Source: Solirubrobacter sp963792915 (lineage in GTDB: Bacteria; Actinomycetota; Thermoleophilia; Solirubrobacterales; Solirubrobacteraceae). From it: a stretch of DNA of 64,000 bases. The DNA is taken from assembly GCA_963792915.1 (NCBI GenBank), contig CAWBYD010000011.1:47076-111075 (forward strand), given 5' to 3'. A model generated the notes under the pieces. That model saw only the letters and a list, made by a program, of their open reading frames with translations, was not told the DNA's origin and did no database searches. Below are positions 53,065 through 60,863 of the stretch, piece after piece. Position 1 is the stretch's first letter; each line of letters begins with the position of its first letter. Both the position numbers and the translations under genes were made by a program.

Positions 53065-53603
53065 AGCGAGCGTTCCGCGGCGGCCAGCTGGTCGCGCGTG
53101 TTGACGCTGGCGACCAGCCGCACGGGGTCGCCGAACGGCGTGAGGTCGAACGGCGCGGGCCGCAGCTCGGCGAGCGTCGCCCGCAGCGACGCCTCGCGCT
53201 CGAGCGCCGCGCGCAGCGTGGGCAGCGCCGCGGGCTCGTAGCGGCCCGGGAACGGCTCGAGCCGCCCGTCCACGACGCCCACCGCCGGCCCCGGCGCGGC
53301 GGCCAGCGCGGCGAGCAGGTCGCCGGTCAGCCACGGCTGATCGCAGGCCACCGCGACCACGGCGCCGTGCGCGAGCGCCGCGACGAGCCCGCACAGCGGG
53401 TGCGTCGGCTCGTCCGGCTCGTACTCGACGTTCACGCCGGCCGGCAGCGGCGACCCGCGCTTGGCGAACACGATCGGCTCGAGCCCCGCGGCTCGCGCGG
53501 CGGCGAGCGGCCGCGCGATCAGCGGCTCGCCGCCGAGGGTGGCCAGCGCCTTCGCGCCCCCGATCCGGCGTCCGAGCCCGCCGGCCAGGATCGCCGCGAT
53601 CAC
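53061..53603 (-). CDS. MobA-like molybdopterin-guanine dinucleotide/NTP transferase
   Basis: 180 residues from GTG 53603. The NTP-transferase loop AAILAGGLGRRIGGAKALAT, VVAVACDQPWLTGDLLAAL (metal Asp) and RYEPAALPTLRAAL are MobA-like. In MobA this protein transfers GMP to molybdopterin; with no other molybdenum-cofactor genes in view a different acceptor is possible. Both ends overlap neighbours by GTGA (53600-53603 and 53061-53064), so it is tightly coupled to the kinase upstream and the oxidase downstream. Confidence 0.82.
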   Translation of the reverse strand: MIAAILAGGLGRRIGGAKALATLGGEPLIARPLAAARAAGLEPIVFAKRGSPLPAGVNVEYEPDEPTHPLCGLVAALAHGAVVAVACDQPWLTGDLLAALAAAPGPAVGVVDGRLEPFPGRYEPAALPTLRAALEREASLRATLAELRPAPFDLTPFGDPVRLVASVNTRDQLAAAERSL

Positions 53604-54862
53604 GGGTCGCTGCCCAGCAGCCGCCGGAGCTTGACCTGCAGCTGCAGCGGCGAGAACGGGCTGGCGAGGCGCTCGGCGTCGCCCGCGCCCGCCGTGTCGG
53701 CGCCCTCGGCCACGACCAGCAGCAGCTTGGAATCGCGCGTGAGCGGATCGCTGCCGAGGGCGGCGACGAACTCGCGCGCACCCGGCCAGCCCGCGATCAC
53801 CAGGTCGGCCTGGGCGTCGCGGGCGGCGTCGAGCGTCGCCGGGCTCTCGCGGACGTCCGCCCGCTCCCCCAGCGCGACGCGCGCGATCGCCCGCGTGCTC
53901 GCATCGACGCCGGCGAGCAGCACGCGGGCGCGGCGGGCGGCCGCCGCGGCCTCGCGCATCCCCTCCACGGCCTCGCCGACGGCCGCCGTGCGCGACGGGG
54001 TGGTCTCGGCCAGCGGGCCGGCCGCGTCGACCGCGGCGCGCGCCGCCGCCATCAGATCGCCGCACGTGCCGAAGCGGCGGTCGGGGGCCTTGTCGAGCGC
54101 CTTGGCGATCACCGGATCAAGGCCCGTGGGCAGCTCGGGGCGCGTCCGCGACGGGCGCGGCGGCGGCTCGGAGAGATGCGCGTAGATGATCGCCACGTCG
54201 CCGTCGCGCGGGTACGGGAGGCGACCCGTGAGGCAGTGGTAGAGCACGCAGCCGAGCGAATAGACGTCGGTGCGCCCGGAGACCGGCCGGCCTTCGATCT
54301 GCTCCGGCGCGGCGTAGTGGATCGTGCCCACGACATCGCCCGCCGTCGTGATCGGCGCGGCGAGGCCGCCGAGGCGCTTGGCGAGCCCGAAATCGGAGAG
54401 GAACGCGTCGCGGCCCTCGATCAGCACGTTGGCGGGCTTGACGTCGCGGTGGATCAGGCCGACCTCGTGCGCGGCGTCGAGCGCGGCCGCGACCTGGCGG
54501 CAGACGTCGATCGCCCGGTAGGGGAGCAGCCGCCGCTCGGCGGCCAGGATCGCGGCGAGGTCCTGCCCGTCGACGAAGCGCATCGCGAGGTAGAGCGTCC
54601 CGTCGACCTCGCCCGCGTCGTAGACCGTGACGATGTTCGGATGCGCCAGCGCGGCGGCGATCCGCGCCTCGTGCGCGAAGCGCTCGCGGAAGCCCGAGGA
54701 CTCGGCCAGATCGGGCGCGATCAGCTTCAGCGCCGCCTGGCGCCCGAGGCTGAGGTGATGGGCCTTGTAGACGACGCCCATCCCCCCGCGCCCGATGCGC
54801 GAGTCGATCCGGTAGCCCGCGATGACCGTGCCGATCCGCCGGTCGTCTCCCGCGTCCGCCAT
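53600..54862 (-). CDS. Soluble serine/threonine protein kinase with degenerate receiver domain
   Basis: 420 residues. Hanks-type kinase: RGGMGVVYKAHH (Gly loop), AALKLIAPDL (Lys), GLIHRDVKPANVLIEG (catalytic HRD), LSDFGLAKRLGG (DFG) and YAAPEQIEGRPVSGRTDVYS (activation segment end), covering about residues 16-275. There is no membrane span or PASTA repeat, unlike PknB. The C-terminal 110 residues have receiver-like alternation (ARVLLAGVDASTRAIARVAL, DLVIAGWPGAREFVAALG), but the phospho-acceptor Asp is missing. ATG 54862 is 12 bases from the divergent HD-GYP start, and that protein has a similar degenerate receiver. Confidence 0.9.
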   Translation of the reverse strand: MADAGDDRRIGTVIAGYRIDSRIGRGGMGVVYKAHHLSLGRQAALKLIAPDLAESSGFRERFAHEARIAAALAHPNIVTVYDAGEVDGTLYLAMRFVDGQDLAAILAAERRLLPYRAIDVCRQVAAALDAAHEVGLIHRDVKPANVLIEGRDAFLSDFGLAKRLGGLAAPITTAGDVVGTIHYAAPEQIEGRPVSGRTDVYSLGCVLYHCLTGRLPYPRDGDVAIIYAHLSEPPPRPSRTRPELPTGLDPVIAKALDKAPDRRFGTCGDLMAAARAAVDAAGPLAETTPSRTAAVGEAVEGMREAAAAARRARVLLAGVDASTRAIARVALGERADVRESPATLDAARDAQADLVIAGWPGAREFVAALGSDPLTRDSKLLLVVAEGADTAGAGDAERLASPFSPLQLQVKLRRLLGSDP

Positions 54863-54874
54863 GATGCGGCCAGT

Positions 54875-55804
54875 ATGGAGGACGCTGCCCTCGCGGGCCT
54901 GAGGCTGCTCGTCGCCGGCGACGATCCGGGCGCGGTGCAGGCGGCGCGCGAACGGCTCGCCGCGCTCGGCGCCGACGTACTCGCGGGAGACCCCGAGTCG
55001 GTCGCCCGCGCGTCGATCGCCAATCCGCCCGCGGCCGTCCTCGCGCTGGGCACCGCGGAGACCACGCTGCGGGCGCGCCTGGACCCGTTCGGCCTGCAGG
55101 CCGGGCCGCCCGTGATCGCGCTGGACGAGCTCGAGACCTCACTCGCCCCGCGCCTGCTCGCCCTGATCGAGCTGCGCGCCCTGCGCGCGCAAGCGCAGGA
55201 CCTCGAGCACGCGCTGGCCGGCCAGGCCGTCACGCGCCGCCGCGAGCTCGACGCCGCCGCCGGCGACACGCTCGACCGCCTGCTCCAGACGGCCGGCTAC
55301 CGCGACGACAACACCTACGAGCACACGCAGCGCGTGGGCGAGCTCGCCGCGAGGCTGGGCCGCGCGCTCGGGCTCGGTGACCGCGAGGTCGCGCACCTGC
55401 GGCGTGCCGCGCCATTGCACGACCTGGGCAAGATCGCGATCCCGGACTCGATCCTGCTCAAGCCCGGCAAGCTCTCCTCGGAGGAGTTCGAGGTCATCAA
55501 GACGCACGCGATGATGGGCGCGCGGGTCCTGTCCGGCAGCGCGTCGGAGGCGATCGCGCGCGCGGAGGAGATCGCCCGCCACCACCATGAGCGCTTCGAC
55601 GGCTCCGGCTACCCCGACGCGCTGAGCGGCGCGGCGATCCCACTGGCGGCGCGCATCGTGCACGTCGCCGACGTGTATGACGTGCTCGTCCACGAGCGCC
55701 CGTACCGCGATTCCTTCACGCCCGAGGCGGCGGCCGCCGAGATCGCGCGAGGCGCCGGCGGCGAGTTCGACCCCGACGTGGCACGTGCGTTCGCGCGCCT
55801 CTGA
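54875..55804 (+). CDS. HD-GYP cyclic-di-GMP phosphodiesterase with degenerate N-terminal receiver
   Basis: 309 residues from ATG 54875. Residues 1-115 have a receiver-like fold (GLRLLVAGDDPGAVQAARER) without the acceptor Asp. The HD-GYP domain follows: TYEHTQRVGELAARLG, HDLGKIAIPDSILLKPGKLS (HD at about 181), the GYP motif HHHERFDGSGYPDALSG (about 242) and ARIVHVADVYDVLVHERPYR. All metal and GYP residues are present, so c-di-GMP hydrolysis is expected. Divergent, by 12 bases, from the kinase gene. Confidence 0.93.
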   Translation: MEDAALAGLRLLVAGDDPGAVQAARERLAALGADVLAGDPESVARASIANPPAAVLALGTAETTLRARLDPFGLQAGPPVIALDELETSLAPRLLALIELRALRAQAQDLEHALAGQAVTRRRELDAAAGDTLDRLLQTAGYRDDNTYEHTQRVGELAARLGRALGLGDREVAHLRRAAPLHDLGKIAIPDSILLKPGKLSSEEFEVIKTHAMMGARVLSGSASEAIARAEEIARHHHERFDGSGYPDALSGAAIPLAARIVHVADVYDVLVHERPYRDSFTPEAAAAEIARGAGGEFDPDVARAFARL

Positions 55805-55851
55805 AAACATGCCCACTGCAGGTCTGATGCGTTCTGCCGATATACCAGGAC

Positions 55852-58800
55852 GTGTCCTCTCGGATTCGTTTGTTCGTCCTGCTCCCGCTGATCGGGGCGC
55901 TCGGCATGGCGGCTCCGGCGCAGGCAGCGACGTCCTGGGGTTCGATTTCCCGCTTTTCCGCGCTCTCCGCGTGCGCGGGGATTGAGGCCGCCGATCCGGC
56001 GACCACGGCGACCGACAGCACCGCGGCACCACCCTCGGGGTGGCAGAACACGCCCCAGAGCGTGACCGTCGACGGGACCGGCGACCATATGGAGTGGATG
56101 CTCGACTGCGGGCGCCCGCAGACGACCGCGGCGTTCAACACGCCCGTCGCCGTGTCCAGCGACGGCAGCCATGTCTTCAGCCATCGCGCGGTCGACCTGC
56201 TCGCGCGCGGAACCGCGTGGATCGACGAGACCGTGATGGTCGACGCCACCGTGCCGATCAACACGACGTCGGTCTCGAGCCTGTGGCGCAACACGCCGCT
56301 CACGGTCACGCTCACCGGCAGCGACGCCACGTCGGGGCTGAATCGCATGGAATACGACCTCGACGGCGGCGGCTGGACGCCCGCGCCGTCGGTCATGGTC
56401 AGCGGCGACGGCGATCACACGCTGCTGACGCGCGCCGTCGACAACGCGGGCAACGTGTCCTCGTCCCAGACCGACCACGTCCGGATCGACTCGGTGCTCC
56501 CCGCCGACAACACGGTCACGCCGATCGGGTGGCAGTACGCCCCGACGTCGATCGACGTCACCGGCGCCGACGCCGGGTCCGGCGTCAGCGTCGTCCGCTG
56601 GCGGATCGACGGCGGGACGATCACGTCCGGAGCGGACCACTCCTCGGTGAACATGCCCGAGGGCGCTCACACGATCTCCACGCAGGTCCAGGACAACGCC
56701 GGCAACACGTCGTCGTGGTGGACGCGCACCGTCCAGGTGGACCTCAGCGGCCCGACCGACACGACAACAACGCCGGTGGGCTGGCAGCAGACCGGGCAGA
56801 CCATCCACGTCACCGGCGACGACACGAACGGCTCGGGCATCGAGCACGTCGAGTGGGATCTCGACGGCGTGCTCGGCAGCGGGCCCGACAACAGCACCGT
56901 GCAGATCAACGCCGACGGCGTCCACACGCTCAAGACGCGGGTGTTCGACTACCACGGCTCGACGTCCGGCTGGGCGACGCGCACGGTCAAGGTCGACACC
57001 GTGCGTCCGACCGACAGCACATCGGTCTCCGCGGGCTGGAGCACCGCGCCGGTCGCGGTGGACGTCACGGGCTTCGACCAGCACTCCGGCATCGACCACG
57101 TCGAATGGATCCTCGACGGCGCGTCCTCGTCGAGCACGTCGACGAGCAATCCAAAGACCGTCACGGTGTCGGGCGACGGCGTCCACACGCTCAAGACCCG
57201 CGTCTGGGACGTCGCGGGCTGGTCCTCGAACTGGACCACGTGGACGATCAAGATCGACACCACCGCGCCGGTGAACGCCACTCCGGTGGCTCCCACGGCC
57301 TGGCGCACGACCGCCTATCCGGTCGTCCTGAGCGGGAACGACGGCGGCGCGGGGCTGCAGGAGATGCGCTACGAGATCGACGGCGGGCCGACCCAGGCCG
57401 TGCCATCGGGCACCCAGGTGTCGGTCTCCGGCACCGGCAGCCACACGCTCACGACGTGGGCGGTCGACCTCGCGGGCAACGCCTCGACGCCGCGCATCGA
57501 CACGGTCAACATCGACACGGTCACCCCGACCGACACGACGACGGCCCCGGGCGCGCCGATCGCCAACGGCGGCACCGTCGCGGTCACCGGCACCGACGCC
57601 CACTCCGGCGTCGACCACGTCGAGTGGCAGATCGACCAGGGCGCGTTGCAGACCGGCCCGTCCGGCTCGGCCGCGACGTTCGTCGGGGGCGGCACGCACC
57701 AGCTGCAGACGCGCGTGGTGGACGCCGCCGGGAACACTTCGACCTGGAAGCTCGCGAGCGTCACGGTCGACACGTCCGCCGACACGTCGCCGCCGACCGA
57801 CACGACGACGACCGTCAGCGCGGTCTGGAAGACCGCCAACCTCAACGTGACCGTCTCGGGCTTCGACGCCGGCAGCGGGGTCGCGATCGTCGAATGGCGG
57901 TTGGACGGCTCCCCGATCCACATCGTCTCGCCGGGCACCGTCGTCGCCGTCGCGGGCGACGGCACGCACACGCTCGAGACGCGCGTGACCGACAACAACG
58001 GCAACGTCTCCACGTGGCGCGCGCAGACGATCAACATCGACACCGCCGTCCCCGTCGACACGACCACGGTGCCCTCCGGCTGGGCCAACTCGCAGACGCT
58101 CGCGCTGACCGCGACCGATGCCACGTCCGGCGTCGCGTCGTGGGAGTACCAGCTCGACGGCGGCGCGCCGGCGACGCTCGCCGTCGGCGGCTCGGTGACC
58201 TTCGCGGGCGACGGCACCCATACGCTGCGCCGGCGCGTCCTGGACGCCGCCGGGCAGGCGTCGGCGTGGAAGACCGACACGATCAAGATCGACTCGGTGC
58301 TGCCGGCGAACACCAGTCCCGTGGCGCCGACGGCGTGGCAGACGAGCGCGCTGTCGCTGGCGCTGACCGGCACCGACGCGCTGTCGGGCTTCGGCCACGC
58401 CGAATGGCGCGTGGACGGCGGCGCGGTGCAGACCGGAAGCCCGGCGGTGGTCTCCGCCGACGGCACGCACCTGCTCGAGACGCGCGCCGTGGACGCCGCC
58501 GGCAACGTGTCCGCGTGGCGCACCGAGACCGTCAAGATCGACACGACCGCCCCGGTCAACACGACCGCGCACCCGTCCGCCGCGTGGCTGCGGTCCACCT
58601 ACAGCGTGACCGTGGCGGGCACCGACAGCACCTCCGGCGTCTCCCGCGTCGAGTGGCGGCTGGACGGCGGGAGCACGTTCACGACGCCCTCCGCGTCGGT
58701 CGTCGCCACGGGCGCCCACACGCTCTCCACGCGGGTCGTCGACGTGGCGGGCAACGCATCCGCGTGGCGGGCCGACAGCGTGGGGATCGACAAGAACGCG

Positions 58801-59679
58801 CCGCTGCTCAGCGTCGACTGCGGGAGCAACGCCTGGCGCAATACGATCGCGAACTGCTCGGTCGCCGCCGACGGCGGCGAGTCCGGCCTGGCGCTGCTGA
58901 CCGCGGCGCGCGACGGCGGCATTCCCGCCGACGTGGCCGGCAACGCGTATTCAGTCGGCGACGACGGCGACTGGACGCTCGCGTTCCGCGCCGTCGACAA
59001 CGCCGGCAACGAGCAGACCGGGACCGCGCGCGTGCGGGTGGACCGCACGCCGCCGGTGCCGACGGTCAGCTGCACGCCGGGCACCGGCACCGGCTACGTC
59101 TGCCACGCCGCAGGCACGGACGCCCTGTCCGGGATGGCCGGGCTCTCGTGGAGCCTCAACGGCGCCGCCGCACTGCCCACCGCCGCCGACGGCACGTTCG
59201 CGGTCGCCAAGGGCTCGGTCGTCGTGATCGCCACCGACACCGCCGGCAACGCCGCCGGCACCGCGGCGGCGAAGCTCGCCGACCGCACGGCGTCGTCCAC
59301 GTCCACCCCCACGTCCACAACCACGTCCAAGCCGCAGCCGGTCGCGCGCAGCGTCAGCGAGGCGGTGCTGCGCAGCGGACGCGGGAGCGTCGCGGCGCGC
59401 GTGCTCGGGGAGATCTCGCTGACCTCGCTGCCCACGGCGAGCACGGCCGACCTGCGCCCGCTCGCGCTCGGCAAGGGCACGTTCCGCATCCAGATGAAGA
59501 TGAAGGCCGACAAGAGCACCAAGACGGTCACCAAGACCGTCGTCACGAAGTCCGGCTACTCGCCGCGCATCAGCATGCGCATGAACGGCGCCGCGCACAT
59601 CCAGGTGGACCTGACGGTCCGGCGCAAGGTCGGCAGCCGCTGGCGCACCCACGCCTCGGGCGGCGCCGAGCTCAGCTGA
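55852..59679 (+). CDS. Giant secreted protein of about twelve OmpL47/Ig-like repeats
   Basis: 1275 residues from GTG 55852, with TATACC five bases upstream. After a signal peptide (LFVLLPLIGALGMAAPAQA) come about 12 repeats of about 92 residues. Each has the pattern of a TxPxGW start, SGVxxVEWxxDGG in the middle, GDGxHTLxTRVxDxAGN near the end and a closing VxIDT; examples are HSGIDHVEWILDGA and GDGTHTLETRVTDNNGN. This pattern matches bacterial Ig-like/OmpL47-type domains. The last part is a Ser/Thr-rich linker and a basic domain. No LPXTG, membrane or choline anchor is seen, so how it is retained is unknown. It probably forms long surface fibres or an adhesin. A perfect hairpin follows at 59726-59753. 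Confidence 0.87.
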   Translation: MSSRIRLFVLLPLIGALGMAAPAQAATSWGSISRFSALSACAGIEAADPATTATDSTAAPPSGWQNTPQSVTVDGTGDHMEWMLDCGRPQTTAAFNTPVAVSSDGSHVFSHRAVDLLARGTAWIDETVMVDATVPINTTSVSSLWRNTPLTVTLTGSDATSGLNRMEYDLDGGGWTPAPSVMVSGDGDHTLLTRAVDNAGNVSSSQTDHVRIDSVLPADNTVTPIGWQYAPTSIDVTGADAGSGVSVVRWRIDGGTITSGADHSSVNMPEGAHTISTQVQDNAGNTSSWWTRTVQVDLSGPTDTTTTPVGWQQTGQTIHVTGDDTNGSGIEHVEWDLDGVLGSGPDNSTVQINADGVHTLKTRVFDYHGSTSGWATRTVKVDTVRPTDSTSVSAGWSTAPVAVDVTGFDQHSGIDHVEWILDGASSSSTSTSNPKTVTVSGDGVHTLKTRVWDVAGWSSNWTTWTIKIDTTAPVNATPVAPTAWRTTAYPVVLSGNDGGAGLQEMRYEIDGGPTQAVPSGTQVSVSGTGSHTLTTWAVDLAGNASTPRIDTVNIDTVTPTDTTTAPGAPIANGGTVAVTGTDAHSGVDHVEWQIDQGALQTGPSGSAATFVGGGTHQLQTRVVDAAGNTSTWKLASVTVDTSADTSPPTDTTTTVSAVWKTANLNVTVSGFDAGSGVAIVEWRLDGSPIHIVSPGTVVAVAGDGTHTLETRVTDNNGNVSTWRAQTINIDTAVPVDTTTVPSGWANSQTLALTATDATSGVASWEYQLDGGAPATLAVGGSVTFAGDGTHTLRRRVLDAAGQASAWKTDTIKIDSVLPANTSPVAPTAWQTSALSLALTGTDALSGFGHAEWRVDGGAVQTGSPAVVSADGTHLLETRAVDAAGNVSAWRTETVKIDTTAPVNTTAHPSAAWLRSTYSVTVAGTDSTSGVSRVEWRLDGGSTFTTPSASVVATGAHTLSTRVVDVAGNASAWRADSVGIDKNAPLLSVDCGSNAWRNTIANCSVAADGGESGLALLTAARDGGIPADVAGNAYSVGDDGDWTLAFRAVDNAGNEQTGTARVRVDRTPPVPTVSCTPGTGTGYVCHAAGTDALSGMAGLSWSLNGAAALPTAADGTFAVAKGSVVVIATDTAGNAAGTAAAKLADRTASSTSTPTSTTTSKPQPVARSVSEAVLRSGRGSVAARVLGEISLTSLPTASTADLRPLALGKGTFRIQMKMKADKSTKTVTKTVVTKSGYSPRISMRMNGAAHIQVDLTVRRKVGSRWRTHASGGAELS

Positions 59680-59725
59680 CGGAGTTACGCGCTTCGCGCC
59701 GCCTCGGCGGCGCGATTGCGGCCGA

Positions 59726-59753
59726 GCGGGGCGCGCGTGCGGGCGCGCCCCGC
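59726..59753 (+). terminator. Hairpin terminator after the Ig-repeat gene
   Basis: GCGGGGCGCGC (59726-59736) pairs perfectly with GCGCGCCCCGC (59743-59753) around a six-base loop, 46 bases after the stop codon. Confidence 0.6.
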
Positions 59754-59776
59754 CGGTCCGCACGCGGTCATCGGGG

Positions 59777-59804
59777 TTGACGCTCCGCCGGTGCTTGCGA
59801 CAAT
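59777..59804 (+). promoter_or_regulatory. Promoter of the 59833 universal-stress-like gene
   Basis: TTGACG (59777-59782), a 16-base spacer and GACAAT (59799-59804). The transcript would start about 20 bases before ATG 59833, leaving room for its AAGGGAG Shine-Dalgarno sequence. Confidence 0.5.
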
Positions 59805-59832
59805 TGCCGCAAAGCGAAGAAGGGAGCCGTGT

Positions 59833-60264
59833 ATGTCCAGGGTGCTCGTCGTCGCCAACAAGACCGCTGCCACCCCTGCGCTGCTCGCGGCCGTCAAGGA
59901 GCGCGCCGGCCGCGGGGACGCTGAGTTCACGCTGCTTATCCCGAACCCGGCGCACGGGCTGCACAAGGTCGTGGACCCCGAGGATCAGGGGCAGTCCGAG
60001 GCCGAGCAGACGCTGGAGCTCGCGCTGCCGTTGCTCGAGCGGGCGGCGGGCTCGCCGGTCGAGGGCATGATCGGGTGTCCGGAGCCGCTGGCGGCGATCC
60101 AGGACGCCATCAACATCCACGGCTTCGACGAGATCATCATCTCGACCCTGCCCACGCGGGTCTCGCGCTGGCTCAAGCTCGACCTCCCGAGCAAGGCCGC
60201 CGGGCTCGGGCTGCCGGTCACGACGGTCACGGCGACGGGGCGCGAGCAGGAGGCACTAGCCTAG
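59833..60264 (+). CDS. Universal-stress-protein-like (UspA fold) protein
   Basis: 143 residues from ATG 59833 with AAGGGAG upstream. A Rossmann-like pattern starts with MSRVLVVANKTAATPALLAA, with FTLLIPNPAHGLHK, VEGMIGCPEPLAAIQDAINI and a C-terminal FDEIIISTLPTRVSRWLKLD and KAAGLGLPVTTV. The Gly-rich ATP loop of classical UspA is replaced by ISTLPTRVSRW. It may be an ATP-independent member. It precedes a tiny membrane-protein gene and a classical Usp gene on the same strand. Confidence 0.78.
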   Translation: MSRVLVVANKTAATPALLAAVKERAGRGDAEFTLLIPNPAHGLHKVVDPEDQGQSEAEQTLELALPLLERAAGSPVEGMIGCPEPLAAIQDAINIHGFDEIIISTLPTRVSRWLKLDLPSKAAGLGLPVTTVTATGREQEALA

Positions 60265-60270
60265 GGCCGC

Positions 60271-60357
60271 GTGTCGCCCTTCTGGATCTGGGTTCAGGTC
60301 GCCATCGTGATCTTCGTGCTGATCGCGCTGGTGATCGGGCTGATCAAGATTTCGTGA
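60271..60357 (+). CDS. 28-residue single-span membrane protein with WIW motif
   Basis: Translation from GTG 60271 begins MSPF, then WIWVQVAIVIFVLIALVIGL and a C-terminal IKIS: one membrane helix ending in Lys. TAGCCT (60257-60262) lies eight bases before the GTG, inside the end of the upstream gene, as in the leaderless pattern of other genes here. It resembles the protein at 46055-46147 in size, WIW motif and basic end. A hairpin AACGCC/GGCGTT (60357-60372) directly follows the last sense codon. Function unknown. Confidence 0.55.
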   Translation: MSPFWIWVQVAIVIFVLIALVIGLIKIS

Positions 60358-60391
60358 ACGCCAACCGGCGTTGGACGCGTGAGAGCGCGTT

Positions 60392-60397
60392 TATGAT
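60392..60397 (+). promoter_or_regulatory. -10 element that sets the start of the UspA gene
   Basis: TATGAT (60392-60397) is close to the ideal -10 and lies seven bases before ATG 60405. TTGGAC (60371-60376) is 15 bases upstream. The earlier in-frame ATG at 60393 lies inside the hexamer and is therefore unlikely to be transcribed. Confidence 0.55.
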
Positions 60398-60404
60398 CGC
60401 GGCC

Positions 60405-60848
60405 ATGTTCCGCTCGATCGTGGTGGGGACCGACGGTTCCGAGACCGCCCGCAAGGCCGTGGACGAGGCGATCGATCTCGCCAAGTCGGTCGGCGCCAGC
60501 CTCCACATCGTGTCCGCCTACGAGCCGGTGCCGAAGGCGCGGCTGCGCGAGGAGGCGCGCCAGACGCCGGACGACCTGCAGTGGATGGTCAATCCGCGCG
60601 AGGAGGTGGACGCGACGCTCAGCGACGCCGCCGACGTGGTCAAGGAGGCCGGCGTTGCAGTCGAGACGTTCGCCCGCGAGGGCGATCCCGCGGACGCGAT
60701 CCTCGACGTCGCCGAGGAGCGCGACGCCGACCTGATCGTGGTCGGCAACAAGGGCATGACCGGCGCGCGGCGCTTCCTGCTCGGCTCGGTCCCCAACAAG
60801 GTGTCGCACCACGCGCCCTGCTCGGTGCTGATCATCCGGACGACGTAG
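60405..60848 (+). CDS. Universal stress protein (UspA family)
   Basis: 147 residues from ATG 60405 (MFRSIVVGTDGSETARKAV). The ATP-binding pattern G-x2-G-x9-G-S is present in VGNKGMTGARRFLLGSVPNK, followed by VSHHAPCSVLIIRT, so this is an ATP-binding UspA. A cytoplasmic dimer involved in stress survival or signalling. Start chosen by promoter position. Confidence 0.92.
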   Translation: MFRSIVVGTDGSETARKAVDEAIDLAKSVGASLHIVSAYEPVPKARLREEARQTPDDLQWMVNPREEVDATLSDAADVVKEAGVAVETFAREGDPADAILDVAEERDADLIVVGNKGMTGARRFLLGSVPNKVSHHAPCSVLIIRTT

Positions 60849-60863
60849 GGGCGGCGCTCGGCC

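Noticed and set aside
55900..59300. Possible CRISPR-like or other DNA repeat array
   Set aside because: Repetition is at the protein level (about 92 residues per unit) with divergent DNA; no short identical repeats with unique spacers.
60393..60404. ATG 60393 as the start of the UspA gene
   Set aside because: It lies inside a near-consensus -10 (TATGAT); ATG 60405 gives the family N-terminus.
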